In this document: positions 30,057-39,159 of the stretch, piece after piece
Layout of the letters: each line of letters begins with the position of its first letter
How positions within the stretch are numbered: position 1 is the stretch's first letter
From: a virus
IMG/VR virus record: IMGVR_UViG_3300046543_000386
Coordinates: 1 to 64,000 of that record
DNA: 64,000 bases
Strand: one strand, 5' to 3'
The notes under the pieces: model-generated
Seen by the model: only the letters and a program-made list of their open reading frames with translations
The model's database searches: none
Told to the model about the DNA's origin: nothing
Position numbers and translations under genes: made by a program

Positions 30057-32209
30057 ACGACCATCCCCCACCGGATGACATGCGGCTTCATCGGAGTCGG
30101 CCCTGGCGAGGTGTATTCCCAGGCGCCAATGTCCCACGATGCGCCCTGCGGCCGGGCGGTGCCAACGATATCGGCGGCAGAAGGTATATTGGTCGTATCC
30201 GTCACGCCCGCGTTGATGGCGTTTGAGCCAATCTTCAGGCGGCAATCGAGCGTCGCATAAACCGTATTGAGGAACTGGTTCGCGAAGACCGCATTCGTGA
30301 TGTTCCCGACAGTGCCAGGGCACGCCGTTGTATCGACGCAGTTGTGTCCATCCGCAGTGGTGCCAGACCCGGCGGGATTATCGGCAAACCCAAAAGAGCA
30401 GCTATTGCGGACGGTGTTTCCGCTGCCACTCAGAAGGTAGCCGTATAGACCGGCGCCGTATTCGGGGGGCCGCACCAGCGTGCAGTTAATCACCTTGGTG
30501 CCATTATACACCTCAAGGCCTATTTGATTGGTTCCCGTGGACACTATAAGGGTATTCCTTATCGTCCCCGCGCTATCAAAATACAAAATGCCGGTGTTGT
30601 TGTTTTTCGTTGTGCTCTCAACAATACAATTGTCCACCGTGCAATTGCTGGTGAGGAAGAAGAAGAAACGCGGTATGCCACCTCCCGTTCCTTTAGCCTG
30701 TATCCTTGATATCGTTATGTATGGGCTGCCAGCCTGAATGACGAAGACATGGTCACCGGGCTGCACGATTGACACACCATTCGCCGAGTTGAACCTCAAG
30801 GCATTGGTGAGCCGGTTTGGATTGTCGATGAAACTCTGCCCGGCCGCCGCCGTCAGCGTGATCGTATGCGTGGCGTCGGTCGTGAAGCCGCTGAACGTCA
30901 TGCCGTTATCGGCGGGATTGTTGAACACGCTGTCATTGTAGCATTGGCCGACATAGCTGTTGCCGTCAGTGACAAGGTTCATCGGCAACGCCGCGATCCA
31001 AGAGGTGATGGTCGAATAGTTCCGGCCAGCCGCCGCCCCCGCGCTACCGATGCTCGCCAGTATGGGCGCCTGCGTCCATTCATGCGGCCCGACATCCCAG
31101 GCGCTACCCTGCGGCCGTGACGTGCCGTAGGTATCCACGGCGGTGGGTAGGTGCGTGATGTCGGCGTAGCCCGCGTTGATGGCGTCGGCGCCACCCCTCA
31201 GGCGGAAATTGTTATCCACACGGACGAACTGATTGGCCGCCGTCTTGCCGAACAAGGTGCCGGTATCGGTCCAGCCGCTCGGGTAGCTGGCGAAATCCAC
31301 GACGTTGTTGCGCGCCACACCCGACGTCATGTTGGTGTTGCCGATGCCCGCCCAGCCGAAAATGTTGCAATTGGTGACCGTCGTGACACCGCTGTAGTTG
31401 CGGTGAATGGCGTCGCCGGTCTGCGCGTTCAGCGTGATCATGTTGCAGTTGGTGAAGGTCGGGCTGTTGTTCTGCCCGTTCCATATCGGGCTGTTGTTTC
31501 CGGAAGGCTGGTAGTCGATCAGCGTGCAGTTGGTGTAGGAGCAGGGATCGGCTACGCCTGATCCGGTGATGCCGTTACCGGGCTGCTGGTTGTTGTAAGA
31601 GCGTATGATGGTGCGCGTGACGGCAATCTGACCCCCCAGCGCCAGCGCCGAGTTGAGCGATGCCGTGTCGGAGCGACGCCGCATCTGGATGCCGTCAAAG
31701 GTGCCGAAATTCTCCTGAAACAGCATGAAGTAATCGTGGTTTGGCCCGCGCGTCATGCACACGCCGTAGGCCGGGTCGGGGTAGAGCGGATTGCTCAGGT
31801 GGCTGGGACTGTCGGCAAAGCTCTCGCCCGGCGCGCAGCGGAAGTTGATGCTGAAGGCCGACGTGGTGTTGTGGCCGGTACACGACACCACGCCAGGGTT
31901 CGACCAGAAGCACAGGATCTCATTGTCGTTCCAGATCACCATGTCGTAGCGATCCGTCACCGGTCCGATGATCAGCGGGATGAACGCGTAAATGTCACTG
32001 GCATCGAAGGTGCTCGTCCATTTCCACACGCACGAGCCGTCAGTGATGCTGCTGCCGGTGCCTGTCGGGCCGCCGGATGACGCGCTCGTGCCTGGAGTGA
32101 CGATGTGATAGGCGTTGCCGCCGTTGCTGCGGCGCATGTCCACGGTGTTGTAGGCCGTGCTCGGCGCCCACGCCGTCAGCCCCGGCCGCAGGTTCTTGGT
32201 GATTGTCAT
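30053..32209 (-). CDS. tailspike-like parallel beta-helix protein with duplicated domain
   Basis: A 718-residue protein. Two homologous halves each end in the same beta-helix cap: ADAINAGYADITHLP...RPQGSAWDVGPHEW (about 340-380) and SNAINAGVTDTTNIP...RPQGASWDIGAWEY (about 665-705). Between them are Asn/Cys/Thr-rich strands (SYTNCTLIDY, TVDNCIVEST) typical of right-handed beta-helix spikes and pectate-lyase-like folds. Probably degrades or binds surface polysaccharide. The N-terminus (LTAWAPSTAYNTVDMRRS) resembles phage carbohydrate-binding caps. Confidence 0.75.
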   Translation of the reverse strand: MTITKNLRPGLTAWAPSTAYNTVDMRRSNGGNAYHIVTPGTSASSGGPTGTGSSITDGSCVWKWTSTFDASDIYAFIPLIIGPVTDRYDMVIWNDNEILCFWSNPGVVSCTGHNTTSAFSINFRCAPGESFADSPSHLSNPLYPDPAYGVCMTRGPNHDYFMLFQENFGTFDGIQMRRRSDTASLNSALALGGQIAVTRTIIRSYNNQQPGNGITGSGVADPCSYTNCTLIDYQPSGNNSPIWNGQNNSPTFTNCNMITLNAQTGDAIHRNYSGVTTVTNCNIFGWAGIGNTNMTSGVARNNVVDFASYPSGWTDTGTLFGKTAANQFVRVDNNFRLRGGADAINAGYADITHLPTAVDTYGTSRPQGSAWDVGPHEWTQAPILASIGSAGAAAGRNYSTITSWIAALPMNLVTDGNSYVGQCYNDSVFNNPADNGMTFSGFTTDATHTITLTAAAGQSFIDNPNRLTNALRFNSANGVSIVQPGDHVFVIQAGSPYITISRIQAKGTGGGIPRFFFFLTSNCTVDNCIVESTTKNNNTGILYFDSAGTIRNTLIVSTGTNQIGLEVYNGTKVINCTLVRPPEYGAGLYGYLLSGSGNTVRNSCSFGFADNPAGSGTTADGHNCVDTTACPGTVGNITNAVFANQFLNTVYATLDCRLKIGSNAINAGVTDTTNIPSAADIVGTARPQGASWDIGAWEYTSPGPTPMKPHVIRWGMVV

Positions 32210-32619
32210 CCGATGACGTTGTCGCTGCCGCCGACCCGTTTGGGATCGGGCAGCGGGTCCTTCTTCACCTTCAGCGCCATGACCTCGTCAAACGGCACGG
32301 TCGCGCCCTCGCCCGCACGCAGCACGCCACCCGTGTAGGAATCCACATCCACCTTGAAGCCCCTGAACTGCAAGGTGTTGCTCAAGCTCCACCATTCCAT
32401 GCCGATCTCCAGCGGCGCCTCAGGGAAGATGAACACCGCCAGATCCTCGGGCGCGGCATCGGGCACCACGACGATGGTGAACGGCGCGGCGCGCTCGGCC
32501 GCACCCCAGTTCCACCCGTCAGCCATCACCCGGATCACGTCGCCACGCTGCGGCTGCTTGGACGTGCTTTCGATGTCGGGGCTGATCCGATCCTCCATGC
32601 AGACCATCATCTCGGCCAT
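32206..32619 (-). CDS. small fibre-region protein, paralogue 2
   Basis: A 137-residue protein (MAEMMVCMEDRISPDI) clearly paralogous to the gene at 32963-33385: both have KxPQRGD, a W-W-GD/A centre, NTLQ(F/Y)RGF(K/F)VDVDSYTGGVLRA, TVP(F/K)DEV(M/L)ALK and PLPDPK(R/I)VG. Probably a tail-fibre-associated or assembly protein. Start at 32619 (TGATG overlap). Confidence 0.65.
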   Translation of the reverse strand: MAEMMVCMEDRISPDIESTSKQPQRGDVIRVMADGWNWGAAERAAPFTIVVVPDAAPEDLAVFIFPEAPLEIGMEWWSLSNTLQFRGFKVDVDSYTGGVLRAGEGATVPFDEVMALKVKKDPLPDPKRVGGSDNVIG

Positions 32620-32951
32620 CAGTCGTATGCGGCCGTGGTGGCGGTGTGCCACCCGTCCCACTCCTGCACCACGTCGCCTTGCGCATTGCGATGCGAGTAG
32701 ATGCACCAGAACTCCGCGTCATCGGTCAGCGCGGTGATCTCGTGAATGACGTCCTTCTTCACCAGAAAATGCGCGGGCGCGGTGAAGTCCCGTTCGATCA
32801 CCGTGCCATTGGGCAGCGTGGCGTGAACGTGAATCCCCCCTTTGAACACGATAGTCGTGTGATCAAAATGGTGCTTGTGCCCTTCTACAACCTCGCCAAC
32901 CCGACTGAACTTTGTAGGCCTGATGAAGACATTTCCAGAAACCCACTCCAT
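32619..32951 (-). CDS. cupin-fold small protein
   Basis: A 110-residue protein with the cupin double-box pattern: GHKHHFDHTTIVFKGGIHVHA (His cluster at about 25-45) and a second box near VKKDVIHEITALTDDAEFWCIYSHR (about 66-90). Probably binds a metal or sugar. Its position between two paralogous fibre-region genes suggests a role in the adsorption apparatus. Confidence 0.65.
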   Translation of the reverse strand: MEWVSGNVFIRPTKFSRVGEVVEGHKHHFDHTTIVFKGGIHVHATLPNGTVIERDFTAPAHFLVKKDVIHEITALTDDAEFWCIYSHRNAQGDVVQEWDGWHTATTAAYD

Positions 32952-32962
32952 GCCCCACTCCT

Positions 32963-33385
32963 TTATCCAATGATCCGCTCCGACTGCCCGACGATCTTGG
33001 GATCAGGCAGCGGAGGCCGTTGTGTCTTTAGCGCCAGCACCTCGTCTTTCGGCACCGTGGCGGTGCCTGCCGCACGCAGGACCCCGCCCGTGTAGCTGTC
33101 CACATCCACGAAGAACCCACGATATTGCAGCGTATTATCCATGCCGCCAAAAAACGCCGTTTCATTTCCGACGACCGGCGCTTCATGGGACAGCAGCGAC
33201 GCATAATCCGCAGGAACAGAGCCGGGCGCCATGACAACGAGAAAAAACGGGTGGCCAAGCTCCATATCGCCCCACGCCCATCCATCTTCCTGCGCGCAGA
33301 TCATATCGCCGCGCTGGGGAAATTTCGACGTGCGCTCATGCGATCCCGCGTCGCGGTTCTCCATGAAGATCAGTAACTCGGCCAT
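32963..33385 (-). CDS. small fibre-region protein, paralogue 1
   Basis: A 140-residue protein (MAELLIFMENRDAGSHERTS). Paralogous across its length to the 32206-32619 protein, with the cupin gene between them. The start at 33385 lies in a TGATG overlap. Function unknown; likely virion or fibre assembly. Confidence 0.65.
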   Translation of the reverse strand: MAELLIFMENRDAGSHERTSKFPQRGDMICAQEDGWAWGDMELGHPFFLVVMAPGSVPADYASLLSHEAPVVGNETAFFGGMDNTLQYRGFFVDVDSYTGGVLRAAGTATVPKDEVLALKTQRPPLPDPKIVGQSERIIG

Positions 33386-33837
33386 CACGGCGCCTTCACG
33401 GTGAAGAACACCGTCCCACCCGTCGGCGCGGTGCCGCTGATGATGCACCACAGATGCTGGCCCGCCGCGATGATGTTCGCCCCCGTGGCGGTGGCCACCG
33501 TGTCGCTGGTGGTGCTGCTGCTGGAGACGCTGCTGATGCCGGTGACCGGCGTGTAGGTGCCTGGGGGACCGATGGCCGCCGAGTAGGTCAGGGTGCCCGA
33601 GACGACATGCGCATACCCCGCCAGCACCGTGCCGCCATTTGTCACCGGACCCAGATCGTACGTGCCAACCGGAACCACGTCGGTGGTGTTGTTCGACAAC
33701 CCGACGATCAGCGACGAGGTCGCCGTCAGCGCGCCGTTCACCCATTTGGCGCCGTCCCATTTCCACACCACCCCGCCGGGGCCGGTGAAGGTGGTGGGAG
33801 GAGATGTGGTGGGGCTGTCCGGAAAGTTGAGCGCCAT
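33385..33837 (-). CDS. tail-fibre segment protein
   Basis: A 150-residue protein. The opening MALNFPDSPT, TFTGPGGVVWKWDGAKWV is a common start in phage fibre and baseplate-wedge proteins. The remainder is Thr/Ser/Gly-rich beta structure (SSSTTSDTVATATG). Probably a short fibre or adaptor between hub and long fibres. Confidence 0.65.
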   Translation of the reverse strand: MALNFPDSPTTSPPTTFTGPGGVVWKWDGAKWVNGALTATSSLIVGLSNNTTDVVPVGTYDLGPVTNGGTVLAGYAHVVSGTLTYSAAIGPPGTYTPVTGISSVSSSSTTSDTVATATGANIIAAGQHLWCIISGTAPTGGTVFFTVKAP

Positions 33838-34631
33838 TATGCCATCACTATAACGGTTGAACCGGCGATGGGGATGATCGGCGTATAGGTGATGATGATC
33901 AGCCCGTTGCTGCCATTGCCCCCCAGCTTGGCGGGCGAGCTATTGGTGCTGTAGCCACCGCCCCCGCCGCCGCCGTATTGCCCTGCGGGACCGCCCTGAA
34001 TGGCGGTATTGCCGGATGCGCCGCCGCTGCCGCTGCCGTGCGTGCTGTCAAACTGCGCGCCCGAACTGCCTGACGTTCCCGATGTCGTTGCCCCCAGCGT
34101 GGTGCCGCCATCCGCGTTGCCGCCCACTCCGAATGTCGAGGTCGTGCCGGTACCGCCCACACTGCCCGCGCCATGTGGCCCGGCGCCCCCTCCACCGCCG
34201 CCACCACGCCCGCTGGCGCCGCTGGTGGCCGCACCTCCCGCCGCCCCGGCAAAGCCCCCGGTGGCGGGGAAGAACGACGAACCAGCCGCACCCGCGCCGA
34301 TGCCGGTCGGCCCGCTGGTGCCGCCCATGGCCGACACACAGCCTGCGGCGGTGGAGTTGGTGGTGCTGTTGACATTGAAATTCGTCGCCTTGTTGGCGAG
34401 CACGAGCGATGCGTAGGACACCCAATAGCTCACCGTGGCGCCCAGCGACAGGTTGCTGGCCGTCGCGTAAGCGCCGCCGCCCCCACCGCCCGCCGCGACG
34501 TTATTGGCTCCGGTGCCCCCGGTTCCGCCATTGCCGACGCATTCGACCTTGTTCACCGGGTTCCAGTCACTCGGAAGGGTCCATGACTGAACAGTGGTGT
34601 TGCCTGACGAGGTGAGGAATACCGTGGTCAT
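33837..34631 (-). CDS. glycine-rich receptor-binding-like fibre protein
   Basis: A 264-residue protein. The central part (about 40-235) has poly-Gly tracts (AAGGGGGGAY, GRGGGGGGGAGPHG, YGGGGGGGYS) typical of polyglycine-II helix bundles in phage adhesins such as the S16 gp38 class. The ends are beta-structured (NTTVQSWTLPSDWNPV; NGLIIITYTPI). Likely a host-recognition tip. Confidence 0.7.
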   Translation of the reverse strand: MTTVFLTSSGNTTVQSWTLPSDWNPVNKVECVGNGGTGGTGANNVAAGGGGGGAYATASNLSLGATVSYWVSYASLVLANKATNFNVNSTTNSTAAGCVSAMGGTSGPTGIGAGAAGSSFFPATGGFAGAAGGAATSGASGRGGGGGGGAGPHGAGSVGGTGTTSTFGVGGNADGGTTLGATTSGTSGSSGAQFDSTHGSGSGGASGNTAIQGGPAGQYGGGGGGGYSTNSSPAKLGGNGSNGLIIITYTPIIPIAGSTVIVMA

Positions 34632-34846
34632 GCCCAGACGATCCGTTCGACAATCCGTTCGATCTCAGCCATCGAGCGCGCGTTCATGTACTCTTCGCGC
34701 GGCACCAGCACCAAGGAGATCGGCTCTTTCAGGCCGCGAATGAGCAGCCAGCGCGGATCGTCCAGTTCGTCGTCGCTGTCGGGATTGATCACCGCCAGGA
34801 TGGTGCCCGATTGCATGCTGCGCACCACGCCGATGAACTCGCTCAT
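34628..34846 (-). CDS. small fibre-cluster protein
   Basis: A 72-residue protein with an acidic centre (NPDSDDELDDPRW) and a helical end (ARSMAEIERIVERIVWA), coupled by ATGA overlaps to genes on both sides. Possibly a fibre-assembly chaperone; not recognised. Confidence 0.55.
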   Translation of the reverse strand: MSEFIGVVRSMQSGTILAVINPDSDDELDDPRWLLIRGLKEPISLVLVPREEYMNARSMAEIERIVERIVWA

Positions 34847-37800
34847 ACGCGCTGCCCCAGGATGGTGATGCTCAAATCCGCCAAGGTGCCATCTTGCGTG
34901 ACCGGAGCCTGGATCTGCAACACGTCACCGATGCCGATGGAACCACCGGAGCCGGTCAGGATGCACCCCGTGTTCGAATTGGCTGATACCGATATCGTGC
35001 CGACGGCGCTGATCGTCGTGCCGCCCGTGATCTTGTTCAGGATGAAGGATGGCGTGCCTCCGGTCGGGGTGCTGGTGTAGATCACCGACCCCGCCAGCCC
35101 CGCCGGGACCGTCAGCGCCCAGGGCATGGCCACGTTGTATTTCGCGCTCGACGCAGGCTTGCCCGCGAGGAAGAACGACACCGGCACCGACTGCAACGCC
35201 TGCGGCAGATTGGCGTAGGCGATGGCGGGCTGCACCAGGGAATTAGCTATGACCCACTGGGTGCTCGTTCCGTCATTGTAACCAACATATAGCTGCCCTT
35301 CCGCGCTCGACCACCACGTCCCGCCGTTGGTTGGGGTAGGTGCCGTATCTTGAATGACGAGGCTGCTGCCAGGACCGCCCGACGCGCTGATGACGCCGCT
35401 GGGGTCGATGGCAATGCCCGATCCGGCGATGACCCCGCCAAGCGTCGAAGAGGTGGCCTTGGCCAGCGACAGCGTGCCCGTGCTGGTGATCGAGGTCCCG
35501 GTGTCCGCCGTCAGGCCGACACCCACATAGATGGGACCGGCCATCCCGCTGCCGGTGGTGCCCGATGTGCTGATCACGCCACTGCCGTCAATCGTAATGC
35601 CGCCGCCCGCGATGACACCGCCCAAAGCGAGCGAGGTGGCGGGCTTGACATAGATCTGCTGCAAGTTGCGCGTCAGGCCCGCACCCAGCGTGAGCGCCCC
35701 GACGGCGGTATCGACACTGAGCACACCGCTGTTGCTGAGGGTGCCGCTGTTGTTCGTGATGCCGCTGGTGACGTTGAGCGAGATCGTGCCGGTGTCAGTG
35801 ATCACGCCACCCGCGAGCACGCCCCCTGCGGTGACACTGCGCACCGTGCCCTGCGGCACGTCGGCCCAAGTCATCGCAGCCGCGCCAGCTTGCGATGTGA
35901 GCGCCTGCCCGGCGGTGCCAGGAGTAATAGGCAGCGTGAAATTGTAAGTACCTGCTGCGGAAGCAGGCTGCACGGTAACCGTGCCCGATGTGACGCCCTT
36001 GAGGTTCAATGCGCCCGTTGCAGTGGTCGTGCCGCCCAATGTCACGGTGCTGATAGCGTCAGTGACAATTCCAGTAGTGGTCTTTGGTGCTGCACCAGGG
36101 CCGCCGCCGAGAACGATTGCGTTGCTGCCTAGCGCGAGTGAACTCTGCCACTGCGTTGTTGAGTTGAAGAACGGCACGCCGCCACTGTTGCCCGCGACCG
36201 TCAGCGCGGGGGTCGAGGTCGGCGTTGCAACTGTGACAATGCCGCCCGTGAAGCTGACGCTGCTGACCGTGCCCGTGCCCGTCGCGGTGATCGTGCCGCC
36301 CGCATTGACGGCAAGGCCGGTGCTCACGATCACCCCGCCAAGAACGGAGGATGTGGCGGCGGCGAGCGCGAGGGTGCCGTTCGCGGGCGAGGTCAGGCCG
36401 GTGCCCGCCAGCAGCCCCACCGTGCCGGTGTTGGTGATGACACCGCCACTGAGCACGCCGCCTGCGGTGATGGTGGTGACGGCGTTGGTCGGCACGTCGC
36501 TCCACGTCATCGCCGTGGTGCCGCCACCCTGCGAGGTGAGCACCTGCCCGACATTGCCCGCCGCGATTGGCAGGTTGAAATTGTACGAACCCGGCGCCGA
36601 CGCCTGCGGCTTCACGATCACAGAACCGCTGACGCCGCCCGCCAGCGCCAGGGTGCCGGTGGCCGATGTCGATCCGCCAATGGTCAAAGAAGACGCGCCG
36701 TCAGTGGCGAACCCTGCCGTCGTCTTTGGCCCGGCGGCACCCCCCAGCATCAGCGCGTTCGTGGTCAGGGCGGTGGACGACGCCCAGGCCGACGCGCTGG
36801 AGAAATAGGGCACGCCGCCTGAGGTGCCCGCCACCGTTAGCGCCAGGACGCCCGCGCCAGTAATCGGAGAGCCGCCAACGGTTATCAGGCCGCCCGTGAA
36901 GGTCTGCGCGACGCTGGTGACCGTGCCGGTGCCGCTGGCGGTGATCGTGCCGCCCGCGTTGATGCCGATGCCGTTGCCCGCGATCACCCCGCCCAGGACG
37001 AGCGAGGTGGCGGGCGCGATAGAGATCGTGCCGTTGACTGCCGATGTCAGGCCGGTGCCGACGGCAAGCCCTATGGTGCCCGCCGTCGAGATCGATCCGC
37101 CACTGAGCACGCCGCCTGCGGTGATGGTGGTGACGGTGCCAACCCCGGTCGCGGTGACCGACAGCGTGCCGTTCGCATCGATGGTGGTGCCAGAGCCGCC
37201 AATGATGCCGCCCAGCGCGAGGCTGCTGGCGGGCTTGACATAGATCTGCTGCAAATTGCGCGACAGTCCAGCGCCCAGCGTGAGCGCCCCGGTGGCGGTA
37301 TCGAGCGACAGCACGCCCGCGTTGTTGATGGTGTTGCCACCCGTGATGAGGATGCCGGTGCCCTGCACGGGCGCGGTCCCCGTTGCCGTCAGCGTGCCGT
37401 TGGTGGCCAGCGCCAATCCCGTGCCGACGGTGATCGCTGACGGCGGCGCCGTGCTGATGGCGGGGTTGCCAAACAGCGAGCTTGCGGCAATCGGCGTCAG
37501 CCCCACCGTGCCGGTGGCGGTGATCGGGCCGCCCGTGATGCCGTTATTGGTGGTGATCGATTGCACCGTTCCGGTGCTCGACGTGAGGTTTCCGCTGACA
37601 TCGACGGTGACGCCGTTGCCCGCGATGATGCCGCCCAAGGCGACGGCGGTGGCGGGCTTGACGGCGATGGTGTTGCCGTTGGTGATCGTGATGCCCGTGC
37701 TCTGCACCAGCGTGGGCGTCTTGCCATCGACGTATTGCTTGGTGGCGGCTTCCAGGGTTCCACCAGGGTCGCCATTCAGCACCACCGGGCCGTAGAAGGT

Positions 37801-39159
37801 GGAGGTCTTGGTGGCGCCTACGAAGCCCGCGACATCGCTGCCCACGCCCGAGATGCGGATCGAGCCAGAGGCTGGGCGATAGATCCCCGTCGTCGTGTCG
37901 CCACTGAAGGTATAACCCGGCGAGGCGAGAGTTCCGGCAACCCCGATAAGCTGGCCGAACAGCGCCACCGATTGCCCGGTGCCGTTCCACCCCATGACCG
38001 GAGAGCCGGTGACCGACATCTGAATGACGCCAGCACTGGAACGATACAGGCCCGAGTTTGATTCGGCCTGGAACCCGTAGGCAGGCGTCCCTGCGGTGCC
38101 CGCGCCGGTCTGGATCGTGGTGTTGGTCGAGTAGACGGTATTGGAAAAGGTGTGAACGAGAGAGCCGCTGATCGATATGTTGACCTGTGTCGCGGCGTTG
38201 CCATAGAGGCCGGTGTTCGCGGTGCCGAATACGAGCGAGGGCGCAGCGGCCGTGCCAGCGGCGACCGACAGCAGGCCCGGCGCGGTGAGCGTGCCGCCGG
38301 AAATCGGCAGGTATGATCCGCTGGCGGATACCGACAGCACGCCGCCGACATCGACGCTCAGACCGCCACCCGCGATGATGCCGCCAAGAGCCGCCGCCGT
38401 TGCGGGCTTGACATAGATCTGCTGCAAGTTGCGCGACAGCCCAGAACCCAACGTGAGCGCGCCAACCGCCGTATCAATCGTCAGCACGCCCGTGTTGGAG
38501 ATGGTGTTGTTGTTATTGACCGTGATGCCGGTATTGCCCTGCACCACCGACGTGAGATAGGGCGCAAGCAGCGCGGAGAACCCGGCGCCGCTGACGGTGT
38601 TGTTCGCCGTCAGCGTGGTAAAGGCGCCCTGGTTGGGCGTTACCATCCCGACCGGACCCTGCATGCCAGAGGCGTTGAACGACACCGATACCGCGTTGTT
38701 CGCGATCATCTGCACGTTGGCGGTGGCGAGGACGTTGAAGCCGAATGACGTGCCGTAAAGCGCGATATGCTTCGACAGATCGATGCCGGTTACGGTAACG
38801 GCGCCAAGCGAGAGGCCGCTATTCGCCGTCAGCGGCGCGTTCACCGCCACTGGGCCGCTGATGGTGCCGCCCGTCGCCAGCGCCAGTCGTGACGTGTCGC
38901 TAGGGTGCTGGTGATCGCCGCGCGAATAAAGCGCGGAATTGCCCGCCACGCCGACCGCACCGCTATCCATAGTCGGATTGGTGTTGCTGGGGCTGCTGCC
39001 GACGGCACCCGCAACTGCCGCCGTGACAAATTGCGTGGTGGCGACTTGCGTGTTGTTGGTACCGGGGTTCGCCGTGTTGGCGAGCGGGATGCCCGCAAGC
39101 TGCAACACCCCTGAGGACGGGCTGAGTGTGTCGGTGGCGTTGTTGACGTTGATGGCCAC
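34843..39159 (-). CDS. giant repetitive tail fibre
   Basis: A 1438-residue protein built from repeated modules. The unit (S/T)xDTAxGALTLGxGL(S/T)RNLQQIYVKPA, then ALGGIIAG and (I/V)D..G.L occurs at least three times. Modules TITAGGVLSGG and SYNFNLPI also repeat. The N-terminus has TQVATTQFV and GDHQHPSDTS, common phage fibre openings. The C-terminus is a globular beta domain ending GTLADLSITILGQRV. GTG 39159 is preferred (TAGTG overlap with the upstream stop). A long adhesion fibre is the likeliest role. Confidence 0.8.
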   Translation of the reverse strand: MAINVNNATDTLSPSSGVLQLAGIPLANTANPGTNNTQVATTQFVTAAVAGAVGSSPSNTNPTMDSGAVGVAGNSALYSRGDHQHPSDTSRLALATGGTISGPVAVNAPLTANSGLSLGAVTVTGIDLSKHIALYGTSFGFNVLATANVQMIANNAVSVSFNASGMQGPVGMVTPNQGAFTTLTANNTVSGAGFSALLAPYLTSVVQGNTGITVNNNNTISNTGVLTIDTAVGALTLGSGLSRNLQQIYVKPATAAALGGIIAGGGLSVDVGGVLSVSASGSYLPISGGTLTAPGLLSVAAGTAAAPSLVFGTANTGLYGNAATQVNISISGSLVHTFSNTVYSTNTTIQTGAGTAGTPAYGFQAESNSGLYRSSAGVIQMSVTGSPVMGWNGTGQSVALFGQLIGVAGTLASPGYTFSGDTTTGIYRPASGSIRISGVGSDVAGFVGATKTSTFYGPVVLNGDPGGTLEAATKQYVDGKTPTLVQSTGITITNGNTIAVKPATAVALGGIIAGNGVTVDVSGNLTSSTGTVQSITTNNGITGGPITATGTVGLTPIAASSLFGNPAISTAPPSAITVGTGLALATNGTLTATGTAPVQGTGILITGGNTINNAGVLSLDTATGALTLGAGLSRNLQQIYVKPASSLALGGIIGGSGTTIDANGTLSVTATGVGTVTTITAGGVLSGGSISTAGTIGLAVGTGLTSAVNGTISIAPATSLVLGGVIAGNGIGINAGGTITASGTGTVTSVAQTFTGGLITVGGSPITGAGVLALTVAGTSGGVPYFSSASAWASSTALTTNALMLGGAAGPKTTAGFATDGASSLTIGGSTSATGTLALAGGVSGSVIVKPQASAPGSYNFNLPIAAGNVGQVLTSQGGGTTAMTWSDVPTNAVTTITAGGVLSGGVITNTGTVGLLAGTGLTSPANGTLALAAATSSVLGGVIVSTGLAVNAGGTITATGTGTVSSVSFTGGIVTVATPTSTPALTVAGNSGGVPFFNSTTQWQSSLALGSNAIVLGGGPGAAPKTTTGIVTDAISTVTLGGTTTATGALNLKGVTSGTVTVQPASAAGTYNFTLPITPGTAGQALTSQAGAAAMTWADVPQGTVRSVTAGGVLAGGVITDTGTISLNVTSGITNNSGTLSNSGVLSVDTAVGALTLGAGLTRNLQQIYVKPATSLALGGVIAGGGITIDGSGVISTSGTTGSGMAGPIYVGVGLTADTGTSITSTGTLSLAKATSSTLGGVIAGSGIAIDPSGVISASGGPGSSLVIQDTAPTPTNGGTWWSSAEGQLYVGYNDGTSTQWVIANSLVQPAIAYANLPQALQSVPVSFFLAGKPASSAKYNVAMPWALTVPAGLAGSVIYTSTPTGGTPSFILNKITGGTTISAVGTISVSANSNTGCILTGSGGSIGIGDVLQIQAPVTQDGTLADLSITILGQRV
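35600..35735 (-). repeat. in-gene fibre repeat, copy 1
   Basis: Carries the identical core GGGCTTGACATAGATCTG at 35641, with flanking similarity of about 130 bases to copies at 37190 and 38363. It encodes the NLQQIYVKPA module. Confidence 0.8.
36443..36480 (-). repeat. 38-base identical repeat, copy A
   Basis: The sequence from CCGCCACTGAGCACGCCG onward is the same at 36443-36480 and 37097-37134. It encodes the TITAGGVLSGG module. Confidence 0.75.
37097..37134 (-). repeat. 38-base identical repeat, copy B
   Basis: Second copy of the 36443-36480 repeat within the same fibre gene, 654 bases away and in the same orientation. A diverged third copy lies near 35808. Confidence 0.75.
37190..37325 (-). 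repeat. in-gene fibre repeat, copy 2
   Basis: Core GGGCTTGACATAGATCTG at 37231. Same orientation and reading frame as the copies at 35600 and 38363. Confidence 0.8.
38363..38498 (-). repeat. in-gene fibre repeat, copy 3
   Basis: Core GGGCTTGACATAGATCTG at 38404. A partial, diverged relative is at about 37600-37690 (GCGGGCTTGACGGCG). Confidence 0.8.

Noticed and set aside
30053-32209. The Cys/Asn-rich spike as a bacterial surface protein acquired by the phage
   Set aside because: Position before the holin and the beta-helix caps fit an ordinary tailspike. No signal peptide is present.
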